From JBOHER01 sp050701115 (GTDB taxonomy: Bacteria; Actinomycetota; Actinomycetes; Mycobacteriales; Pseudonocardiaceae): a stretch of 5,317 nt of DNA. The DNA lies in assembly GCA_050701115.1 (NCBI GenBank), contig JBOHER010000182.1, positions 1 through 5,317 of the forward strand, in the 5' to 3' direction. Within the stretch, counting starts at the first letter, position 1. The number at the start of each line of letters is the position of its first letter. Position numbers and translations under genes: made by a program. Shown in pieces: positions 1 to 5,178 of the stretch. The notes under the pieces are model-generated. The model was not told where the DNA came from, searched no databases, and saw only the letters and a list, made by a program, of their open reading frames with translations.

Positions 1-1017
1 CACCGGCTGGAAACCGTGTATCGGCGCACGATCGAGTCGCTGCGCACGGACACCATGCCGCCGAGTGCGCTACGGCCGATCCTGGATTCCTGGCTGTTCA
101 CCGTGGAATCCGATGCGGCCGGGCAGCGCGGTGCGGTCTCCGAGGACGCCGTCGACACGCTGCTCGAACAACGGCTGTCCGAGGTCGCGGCGCGCGCCCC
201 GGTCTTCCCGATGGCGATCCGCGCCTACCGGCGATTCGTGGCCGCCGAAGACAACGACGCCGCCGACGGGCTCGTCGCGTGGCTCGGCGGGCAGCCGCAC
301 GTGGCAGCCGGGGTGAAACGCCAGGCCGGGATCAAGGGCGACCTCGACCATTTCCTCGCGCTCGGCTTCCTGCGGGGATTGTTGGCGATCCTGCGCGACT
401 CCGGCCACCCCGGCCTGCTGCTGGTGCTCGACGAGGTGGAGACCCTGCAGCGGGTTCGCAGCGACGCGCGCGCGAAGGCCCTCAACGCGCTGCGGCAGTT
501 GATCGACGAGGTGCACGACGGACACTTCCCCGGCCTCTACCTGTTGATCACCGGGACGCCTGCGTTTTTCGAAGGCAGGCAAGGAATTCAGCTGCTGCCG
601 CCGCTGGCCGACCGGCTGCACACGGATTTCTCGCGTGACCCGCGATTCGACAACCCGCGCGCCGTGCAGCTGCGGCTGAGCGGATTCGATCTGGACAAGC
701 TGGTCGAGCTCGGCACCCGGGTGCGCGCCCTGTTCGCCACCCACCTTGACGACGCCGAGCGGGTGCTGCGGGTGGCCGACGACGAGTTCCTGCGCTCGTT
801 CGCCTCGTCGGTGGCGGGCGGGCTCGGCGGGAAGGTCGGCACCGCGCCCCGGCTGTTCCTGCGCAAGCTGGTCGACGTACTCGACACCATCGAACTGCAT
901 CCGGACTTCAATCCCCGCACCGACTACGAGATCCGCATCGCGCCCGCCGAGTTGAACGACGCCGAACGGGAGGCGGCGGCGGGAAGGTCGGCGGACGACA
1001 TCGAGCTCGATGTCTGA
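1..1017 (+). CDS. brxD: BrxD-type BREX ATP-binding protein, 5' end missing
   Basis: The reading frame is open from base 1 with no stop before it, so this is the C-terminal part (338 residues) of a gene that starts left of the window. The GTG at 16 is internal. The first residues (HRLETVYRR) match my memory of BrxD/DUF2791 proteins about 100 residues from their start, so the Walker A loop should be off-window. A Walker B strand is visible (LLLVLDEVE, about residues 139-147 from base 1), followed by a sensor-1-like strand ending in LLITGTPAFFEG (about 181-192). The end is Ala/Glu/Asp-rich and ends ELDV. In type 2 BREX, BrxD is a cytoplasmic ATPase acting with PglW, PglX, PglY, PglZ and the helicase BrxHI against phage; its exact step is not settled to my knowledge. 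The following helicase gene overlaps it by 8 bp and supports the call. A generic AAA ATPase is the alternative, but less likely. Confidence 0.88.
   Translation, partial: HRLETVYRRTIESLRTDTMPPSALRPILDSWLFTVESDAAGQRGAVSEDAVDTLLEQRLSEVAARAPVFPMAIRAYRRFVAAEDNDAADGLVAWLGGQPHVAAGVKRQAGIKGDLDHFLALGFLRGLLAILRDSGHPGLLLVLDEVETLQRVRSDARAKALNALRQLIDEVHDGHFPGLYLLITGTPAFFEGRQGIQLLPPLADRLHTDFSRDPRFDNPRAVQLRLSGFDLDKLVELGTRVRALFATHLDDAERVLRVADDEFLRSFASSVAGGLGGKVGTAPRLFLRKLVDVLDTIELHPDFNPRTDYEIRIAPAELNDAEREAAAGRSADDIELDV
1010..1017 (+). other. 8-bp brxD/brxHI overlap, probable translational coupling
   Basis: The brxHI start ATG (1010-1012) lies inside the end of brxD, whose TGA is at 1015-1017. The frames differ by one. 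The 15 bases before the ATG hold no clear GGAGG, only GAG at 1003-1005, so brxHI translation probably depends on ribosomes finishing brxD. This also fixes the brxHI start. Confidence 0.7.
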
Positions 1018-3118
1018 GCGGGTCGCGGCCGACGCATTCGGCGCGCTGCACCCGGCCGTGCAGTTCCACCTGGCGAACACGCTTCGCTGGCCCGGACTGC
1101 GGCCACTGCAGGAGGCGGCCGTGCGGCCGATTCTGGCCGGGGAGGACTGTCTGCTGCTGGCGCCGACCGCCGGTGGCAAAACCGAAGCGGCGCTGCTTCC
1201 CCTGCTGACCCGGATGGCCGACGAGAACTGGCACGACACTTCGGTGCTCTACATCTGCCCGCTGCGCGCCCTGCTCAACAACCTGCACCCCCGGCTGGCG
1301 GCCTACGCGGCGTGGCTGGGGCGATCGGCGGCGTTGTGGCACGGCGACGTGAGCCAGTCCGCGCGCGCACGAGTGCTGCGTGAGCGGCCGGACATCGTGC
1401 TCACCACCCCGGAGTCCATCGAGGCGATGCTGGTGTCGACCAAGGTCGATCCACGGGTGCTGTTTTCCGGCTTGCGGGCCGTCGTGGTCGACGAGGTGCA
1501 CGCATTTGCCGGGGACGACCGCGGCTGGCACCTGCTCGCCGTGCTCGAGCGGCTAAGCCGACTGGTCGGCCGCCCGCTGCAGCGGATCGGGTTATCCGCC
1601 ACCGTCGGCAACCCCGACGAACTGCTTGCCTGGCTGCAGGGGTCGCAGCGGGCCCGGCCGCGCCGGGTGGTGACGACCCCGGCATCGGACACAGCGGTGC
1701 GGCCGGAGATCATGCTGGATCACGTGGGCAGCGTGGCCAACGCGGCGAAGGTGATCGCGTCGCTGCACCGGGGTGAGAAGCGACTGGTGTTCGTCGACAG
1801 CAGGCGCCGAGCCGAGGAACTGGGTGCCGCACTGCGCGCGCACGGCGTTGAGACTTTCCTGTCGCACTCCTCGCTTTCCGCCGCCGAACGGCGTCGGTCC
1901 GAAGCGGCGTTCGCCGATGCCAGGGACACCGTCATCGTGGCAACGTCCACTTTGGAGCTGGGTGTCGATGTCGGCGACCTGGACCGGGTGATCCAGCTGG
2001 ACGCACCCCGCACGGTCGCGTCGTTCCTGCAGCGGCTCGGCCGAACAGGGCGTCGACCAGGAAGCGTCCGGAACTGCCTGTTCCTCTGTGTGGAGCCCGA
2101 ATCACTGCTGCACGCGGCCGGTTTGCTGGAACGCTGGGCGGCAGGCTGGGTCGAACCGATCACGGCGCCACCCTCACCCCGGCACATCGCCGCCCAGCAG
2201 TTGATGGCGCTGTGCCTGCAGGAGCATCGAGTCGGTGCCAACACCTGGCGCGAGTGGTGGGGCGATCTCCCGCTGTTCGACGAGCATGCGGACGAGATCA
2301 TGCGGTTCCTGCGCGCAGAGGGTTTCTTCGAATCGGATGGGGATTTCCTGTTCATCGGGCCGGAAGCTGAGCGCAAGTTCGGCCGCCGGTACTTCTCCGA
2401 CCTGACCGCGGTGTTCAGCGCGCCACCGGAGTTCACCGTGCTCAGCGGCCGGGAAGAACTCGGCACCGTCGGCAACGACGTGCTGGTCGAGGAGGTCGAT
2501 GGCCCCAGGGTATTGCTGCTGGCAGGCCGCACGTGGCAGGTGACGCACACCGACTGGGCGCGGCGTCGCTGCTGGGTGGAGCCCAGCGACCTCGAGGGAC
2601 GGGCGAAGTGGGGCAGCGCAACCGGAGGGCTGTCCTTCGAGCTCACCCGGGGAATGCGCTCGGTGCTGCTCGGCACCGATCCGGCGGGAGTCACGCTGAC
2701 CAAGCGGGCCGCGTCGGCGTTGGCAAGCCTGCGGGAGGATCAAGCGTCTCATGTGGACGGGGATGCGACCCTGTTCCGGAAGTCTGCCAGCGGAGAACTG
2801 CGCTGGTGGACCTGGGCGGGCACGGCCGCCAACCGGGCGCTGCGAGCCTCCCTGCCGGAGATCATCGACCCTCGGCAACGCCTCAACGATCGGTCCCTGC
2901 GCCTGGTGCCCGCACTGACCTACCGGGAGATCAGCGCGGCCCTGTCGAACTGTGTGGTCGCCGCTCCCAGCGTCGATTCCGGCGCGGTCAGCGGACTGAA
3001 GTTCTCCGCGGCGCTGCCCCCTGCCATCGCCGTCCTGACGATCGCCGAACGGCTCATGGACCGGACCGGCACCGAGCGGGTGTTGGATGAGCCCCGGCGA
3101 TTCGTGATCGAGCGCTAG
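1010..3118 (+). CDS. brxHI: Lhr-like superfamily 2 helicase, BrxHI of type 2 BREX
   Basis: This is a complete 702-residue SF2 helicase. Motifs in order: motif I APTAGGKTEAA (51-61), Ia PLRALLNN (84-91), Ib TTPES (132-136), II DEVH (161-164), III SAT (196-198), IV region RLVFVDSRR (258-266), V ATSTLELGVDVGDLD (311-325) and VI QRLGRTGRR (341-349). After the two RecA-like domains comes an Lhr-type winged-helix and beta-barrel region (about 385-560, including EELGTVGND at 482-490). The C-terminal part (about 560-702) is less typical. All catalytic motifs are intact, so it should be an active ATP-dependent nucleic-acid helicase. Type 2 BREX operons carry such a gene directly after brxD. The ATG at 1010 overlaps the brxD stop (ATGTCTGA), with no strong Shine-Dalgarno, so coupling by re-initiation is likely. 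The remaining doubt is only whether it serves BREX or is a stand-alone Lhr relative. Confidence 0.92.
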   Translation: MSERVAADAFGALHPAVQFHLANTLRWPGLRPLQEAAVRPILAGEDCLLLAPTAGGKTEAALLPLLTRMADENWHDTSVLYICPLRALLNNLHPRLAAYAAWLGRSAALWHGDVSQSARARVLRERPDIVLTTPESIEAMLVSTKVDPRVLFSGLRAVVVDEVHAFAGDDRGWHLLAVLERLSRLVGRPLQRIGLSATVGNPDELLAWLQGSQRARPRRVVTTPASDTAVRPEIMLDHVGSVANAAKVIASLHRGEKRLVFVDSRRRAEELGAALRAHGVETFLSHSSLSAAERRRSEAAFADARDTVIVATSTLELGVDVGDLDRVIQLDAPRTVASFLQRLGRTGRRPGSVRNCLFLCVEPESLLHAAGLLERWAAGWVEPITAPPSPRHIAAQQLMALCLQEHRVGANTWREWWGDLPLFDEHADEIMRFLRAEGFFESDGDFLFIGPEAERKFGRRYFSDLTAVFSAPPEFTVLSGREELGTVGNDVLVEEVDGPRVLLLAGRTWQVTHTDWARRRCWVEPSDLEGRAKWGSATGGLSFELTRGMRSVLLGTDPAGVTLTKRAASALASLREDQASHVDGDATLFRKSASGELRWWTWAGTAANRALRASLPEIIDPRQRLNDRSLRLVPALTYREISAALSNCVVAAPSVDSGAVSGLKFSAALPPAIAVLTIAERLMDRTGTERVLDEPRRFVIER

Positions 3119-3330
3119 AACGTACACGCCGTCGTGGTAGTGCGCCAGGTCGGTCTGGAAGCCACGCGCCCATGCCGTCTCCGCCTCAGCGACCTGCTCG
3201 GTCGGCAGCGCGAAGCTGCGTGGGGACCGGGCCAGAGCCGCGTGCTCGACCATCGCGTCGATCACCGGGTCGGCCAGCTCTCGCTAGAGATTCTCCACGG
3301 ACAGCGGCACTATGCCTTCCGCGGGCGGCT
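3119..3330 (-). pseudogene. Coding remnant of unknown family with an internal TAG
   Basis: Read on the minus strand from about 3328 down to 3119, one frame gives a protein-like run with high G/C at third positions. It includes VPLSVENL, a TAG at 3286-3284, then RELADPVIDAMVEHAALARS and, near the end, FQTDLAHYHDGVYV. The frame runs on into the antisense of brxHI, which is not believable coding, so the real homology probably stops at the brxHI stop codon. The TAG could be a mutated Tyr or Trp codon. A GTG at 3310-3308 overlaps the TAG that ends the cupin fragment, but the open frame extends further upstream, so this may equally be a downstream piece of a frameshifted longer gene. I do not recognise the family. 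Decay is inferred from the internal stop, the lack of a proper 3' end and the neighbouring gene fragments. Confidence 0.45.
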
Positions 3331-3528
3331 CCGATAGCTCAGAGCCTCGATCAGCTTCCACGTGGTTGGCCGGATCTGCGTCAGGGGCGGCGCCCTCTCC
3401 TCGATGCGGTCGCCGAGGTCGACGCTCAGCCGGCCCTCAAGGATCTCGAAGTGCTCGTCATGTGCTGGGTGCAAGTGCATCGGCGGAGGGGTCCGTGCGG
3501 GTCCTAGGTGGCCTATCGTTGGGCGCAT
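3310..3528 (-). pseudogene. Cupin-domain protein fragment, second motif missing
   Basis: Starting from the ATG at 3528-3526, a 72-residue frame contains PPPMHLHPAHDEHFEILEG. It matches the first cupin motif HxH(x4)E(x6)G exactly, with His18, His20, Glu25 and Gly32; three of these would bind a metal in a working cupin. The following strand (RLSVDLGDR) also fits the fold. After that, where the second motif (Gly..Pro.Gly..His) should follow, the sequence departs from the family (APPLTQIRPTTWKLIEAL) and stops at TAG 3312-3310. Cupins of this sort are normally well over 100 residues, so this is a truncated or internally deleted gene. The start is also suspect, because its ATG overlaps the oppositely directed TetR ATG, leaving no room for either promoter. 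Function of the parent gene is unknown. Confidence 0.6.
3514..3519 (+). promoter_or_regulatory. Possible -10 box for a leaderless TetR transcript
   Basis: TATCGT fits the actinobacterial -10 pattern TAnnnT and ends 7 bases before the ATG at 3527, the usual spacing for leaderless mRNAs. There is no Shine-Dalgarno between them. No good -35 box is seen. If active, it would also carry transcription into the YjbR-family gene at 3680, which has no other visible promoter. Confidence 0.35.
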
Positions 3529-3673
3529 GCCACAGGCGAGGCCTCGCAGGCGGACGTCCACCGACGACCGGCGTTATCAGCTCCTGATCGGCGCACAGCT
3601 GTTCGCGGAGAAGCCGTGCGGCGGGGTGTGGATCGCCGAGGTGGCCGACCGGGCCGGAGTGTCGGAGGACTGA
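3527..3673 (+). pseudogene. TetR/AcrR-family regulator, N-terminal stub
   Basis: This is a 48-residue frame, MPQARPRRR... to ...VSED, then TGA. The basic N-terminus, a first helix (about DRRYQLLIGAQLFAEK, 14-29) and a second helix (VWIAEVADRAGVS, 34-46) are typical of a TetR DNA-binding domain. The family would continue with the recognition helix (usually S-K-x-x-L-Y-x-Y-F) and a ligand domain of about 140 residues. Here everything after residue 46 is gone. The stub therefore cannot bind DNA in the normal way and is called a pseudogene. The break falls at about 3660-3665, where the ribosome binding site of the next gene begins, as if a deletion fused the TetR start to the upstream edge of the YjbR-family gene. 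The ATG at 3527 suits the leaderless -10 box just upstream. Confidence 0.7.
3664..3668 (+). promoter_or_regulatory. Ribosome binding site of the YjbR-family gene
   Basis: GGAGG ends 11 bases before the ATG at 3680. It lies inside the last codons of the TetR stub (TCG GAG GAC TGA), so translation of the stub would pass over it. It supports the ATG at 3680 as the true start. Confidence 0.6.
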
Positions 3674-3679
3674 CTACCC

Positions 3680-4102
3680 ATGGCAGAAGGACTGCGCCCG
3701 GCGCGGGTCGAGGACGTTCACGAGCTGGCCCTGAGCATGCCGCACGTCAAGGTCGAGCACGGCCCGCTCGGCAACCCCGTCTACCAGGTCAGTGGCAAGT
3801 CGTTCGTCTTCTTCCGGAACCCTCGCCCCGACGCGGCCGACCCCCAGACCGGGCATCGCTACACCGACGTGATCATCTTCTGGGTACCGTCCGAGTCCGA
3901 CAAGCAGGCACTGGTCCAGGACCAAGCGTCGCCGTTCTTCACAACACGCCACTTCGACGACCACCCCTCGGTGCTGCTACGGGCGAGCCGGATCGGCGAG
4001 CTCACTCTGCAGGAGCTGAGCGAAGCAGTCCAGGACGCCTGGCTCTCCCAAGCATCACCGACCAGGGCGGCGAACTGGCTCAAGCTCCAGCAGGGCGAAT
4101 AG
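3680..4102 (+). CDS. MmcQ/YjbR family protein (DUF419)
   Basis: This is a complete 140-residue protein of the usual family length. Family features are a start helix with RVEDVHELALSMPHV (about 9-22), then GNPVYQVSGKSFVFF (31-45, matching the common G-x-P-x-F/Y-x-V-x-G-K-x-F stretch), a strand YTDVIIFWV (61-69), FFTTRHFDDHPSVLLR (86-101) and a final helix LTLQELSEAVQDAWLSQAS (108-126). The family has a CyaY-like fold and is often annotated as DNA-binding, but no specific role is established as far as I know. No signal peptide or membrane segment is seen, so it should be cytoplasmic. GGAGG at 3664 supports the start. It is preceded by a truncated TetR gene only 6 bases away and converges with the DinB-family gene. 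No sign of damage. Confidence 0.85.
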   Translation: MAEGLRPARVEDVHELALSMPHVKVEHGPLGNPVYQVSGKSFVFFRNPRPDAADPQTGHRYTDVIIFWVPSESDKQALVQDQASPFFTTRHFDDHPSVLLRASRIGELTLQELSEAVQDAWLSQASPTRAANWLKLQQGE

Positions 4103-4106
4103 GGCG

Positions 4107-4123
4107 CGCGCTGCTCGAGCGCG
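4107..4123. terminator. Small hairpin between two convergent genes
   Basis: CGCGCT (4107-4112) pairs with AGCGCG (4118-4123) around the 5-base loop GCTCG. It starts 5 bases after the stop of the YjbR-family gene and lies 36 bases beyond the DinB-family stop at 4159. There is no T tract on either strand. A weak bidirectional terminator is plausible, but short GC-rich stems are frequent by chance in such DNA. Confidence 0.35.
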
Positions 4124-4158
4124 GCTGTGCCCAGAGAAGTGCCCGGCTACGAAGTGGG

Positions 4159-4776
4159 CTAGGGCTCGGACCGGGCGCTTGCGGAGTCGCTCTCAGCGGC
4201 CTCCTGCGCCACGTCTTCCAGCCGGCTCCGGTAGCTCTCCCACCAGGCCCGGTCGCCTGGAGCCATGTTGTCGTTGCCGTCACGCAGCCCGACGGCACCA
4301 TCGATGAGCTCACGGACGATGTCGGCGTGTCCGGCGTGCCGGTCGGTCTCAGCGATCATGTGCAGCAGGATCCTGTGCAGTGTCACCTCGCTCCGGTCGT
4401 CCGGCCACCACGACACGTGGCCGATCGCGTCCAGCGGCAGCGTGTCAATCGTGGCGTCGGAGTACGCCCACGCCCGGTGGTAGAGCCCGACGATCATCTC
4501 GCGCGACTCGTCCGTGGTGGCCCACATGTCCGCATTGGGTTCGGCGTCGTTCTCCAACCACGGTAGCGGCTCGCCGGACGGCCGACCGAAGGTGTCGCCG
4601 AGGTATCCCAGCTCGACGCTGGCTAGGTGTTTGATCAGTCCCAGCAGGTTGGTGCCGGTCGGCACCATCGGGCGGCGAATGTCGTACTCAGAGAGCCCAT
4701 CGAGCTTCCAGAGCAACGCCTCTCGGGCGGTCTGCAGGTAACGGTGAAGGTCCGCCTTGGGATCTGATCCGGTCAT
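4159..4776 (-). CDS. DinB superfamily protein (DUF664 type)
   Basis: This is a complete 205-residue protein. Family signs are GLIKHLASVELGYLGDTFGRP (45-65), WWPDD (123-127), and LHRILLHMIAETDRHAGHAD followed by IVRE (133-156). His50, Glu143 and His147 are placed like the metal ligands of the mycothiol-dependent maleylpyruvate isomerase (His, Glu-x3-His, from memory), so a metal site and possibly a thiol-transfer role with mycothiol or bacillithiol are reasonable. The substrate cannot be told. DUF664 proteins of this form are common in actinobacteria. The C-terminal tail is Ser/Ala/Glu-rich. The ATG at 4776 is followed directly by a family-like N-terminal helix. No Shine-Dalgarno is seen upstream (ACTCTCCGGC), so a leaderless or weakly initiated message is possible. 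It converges with the YjbR-family gene. No sign of damage. Confidence 0.87.
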   Translation of the reverse strand: MTGSDPKADLHRYLQTAREALLWKLDGLSEYDIRRPMVPTGTNLLGLIKHLASVELGYLGDTFGRPSGEPLPWLENDAEPNADMWATTDESREMIVGLYHRAWAYSDATIDTLPLDAIGHVSWWPDDRSEVTLHRILLHMIAETDRHAGHADIVRELIDGAVGLRDGNDNMAPGDRAWWESYRSRLEDVAQEAAESDSASARSEP

Positions 4777-4799
4777 GCCGGAGAGTCTGCCATCCGGTG

Positions 4800-4953
4800 G
4801 CGTCAGGAGTCGCGGTTGCGTGCCTCGTATCGGAGCAGCAGGTTCGAGGCGCAGTTCTGGGCGCCACCGGCGTTACTCGGCTGCAGACGTGGAACGGCTC
4901 TATCGGATCCGCTTGTTACGTCGACTGGGTCTGCCGTTGGCCGGGATAGCCCT
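4800..4953 (+). pseudogene. MerR-family regulator fragment with a frameshift
   Basis: The frame holding bases 4857-4950 encodes SGRHRRYSAADVERLYRI followed by RLLRRLGLPLAGIA. This is the second half of a MerR-type winged HTH (wing, then the helix with V-E-R-L and the L-G-L-P-L-x-x-I-A signature). The expected first half (V-R-T-L-R-Y-Y-x-x-x-G-L) is not in the same frame. A degraded version can be read in the next frame over 4816-4854 (RASYRSSRFEAQ), so a small indel near 4853-4857 is likely. No believable start codon or ribosome binding site precedes it. The homology ends at about 4950, where a transposase fragment begins, so the dimerisation and ligand regions are lost. It is nonfunctional as it stands. 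The HTH half is a confident match; the frameshifted half is inference. Confidence 0.6.
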
Positions 4954-5061
4954 GGCTCCTTCACTGTCGAGGTCCAGCGCGCTGTTGGCCAACCGGTGCG
5001 GCCGGACGCGGTGGTCGGCATAGACCTGGGCATCTCCACCCTGGCAGTCCACTCCGTTGGT
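4954..5061 (+). mobile_element. TnpB (IS200/IS605-family OrfB) fragment
   Basis: In one plus-strand frame, SFTVEVQRAV is followed by RPDAVVGIDLGISTLAV, ending about HSVG. This matches the beginning of the RuvC-like nuclease domain of TnpB, where the Asp of G-I-D-L-G is the first catalytic residue. The residue context (W-x-V-S-F-T-V-E-V upstream, then V-G-V-D-L-G-x-x-x-L-A) is well known in actinobacterial TnpB. Only about 36 residues of a protein of roughly 400 remain. The N-terminal HTH, the rest of RuvC and the zinc finger are absent here, and after about 5061 the frame no longer resembles the family. It is a dead remnant joined to the MerR fragment without a gap. No element ends, TnpA gene or guide-RNA region can be identified. 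Confidence 0.7.
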
Positions 5062-5138
5062 GTGACCGAACGCCGCGACGTGGTCCGCGGCCCATGCGGC
5101 GATGGTGCGCGACTCGCTACCCCGCGAGGCCGACGCGC
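5062..5138. other. Short stretch without a recognised gene
   Basis: Between the TnpB fragment and the stem-loop at 5139 no gene is recognised. On the minus strand, 5130-5060 reads ESRTIAAWAADHVAAFGHT with G/C-rich third positions. It faintly recalls an Ala/Trp-rich helix near the start of some small actinobacterial immunity-like proteins. It has no start, no ribosome binding site and no continuation, so I do not call it a gene. Confidence 0.3.
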
Positions 5139-5167
5139 GTCTCGCACCCAATGCGGCGGTGCGAGAC
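5139..5167 (-). terminator. Perfect 10-bp stem-loop after the DUF4143 gene
   Basis: GTCTCGCACC (5139-5148) and GGTGCGAGAC (5158-5167) are exact reverse complements around a 9-base loop. On the minus strand the stem begins 12 bases after the TGA at 5181-5179 of the ATPase gene, the typical place for an intrinsic terminator. There is no T tract after it, which is common for actinobacterial terminators. It would also shield the remnants to the left from read-through. Confidence 0.75.
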
Positions 5168-5178
5168 AACTCAGCTCC

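Noticed and set aside
70..1239. Long minus-strand open frame opposite brxD and the start of brxHI
   Set aside because: It is an antisense shadow of two well-supported genes in GC-rich DNA; its Arg/Gln/Gly-rich translation shows no domain.
1720..2703. Long minus-strand open frame opposite brxHI
   Set aside because: Ser/Arg/Pro-rich translation with no recognisable family, fully opposite conserved helicase motifs.
2174..3118. Minus-strand frame continuing from the unknown remnant into brxHI
   Set aside because: The part opposite brxHI loses protein-like character; only the piece outside brxHI (3119 upward) is kept as a remnant.
3331..3360. GATAGCTCAGAGCC as a tRNA D-arm
   Set aside because: The TAGCTCAG match is not followed by the G-G of a D-loop or by an anticodon arm, and it lies in the minus-strand coding remnants.
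3508..4566. Plus-strand open frame of about 350 codons spanning the TetR stub, the YjbR-family gene and part of the DinB-family gene
   Set aside because: It is in the wrong frame relative to the confident YjbR-family gene and antisense to the DinB gene; composition is Arg/Pro/Gly shadow.
4838..4856. GCAGGTTCGAGGCGCAG as a tRNA T-arm or attachment site
   Set aside because: GGTTCGAGGC resembles a T-loop, but the flanks do not form the 5-bp stem and no anticodon or acceptor stem lies nearby; it belongs to the MerR remnant.
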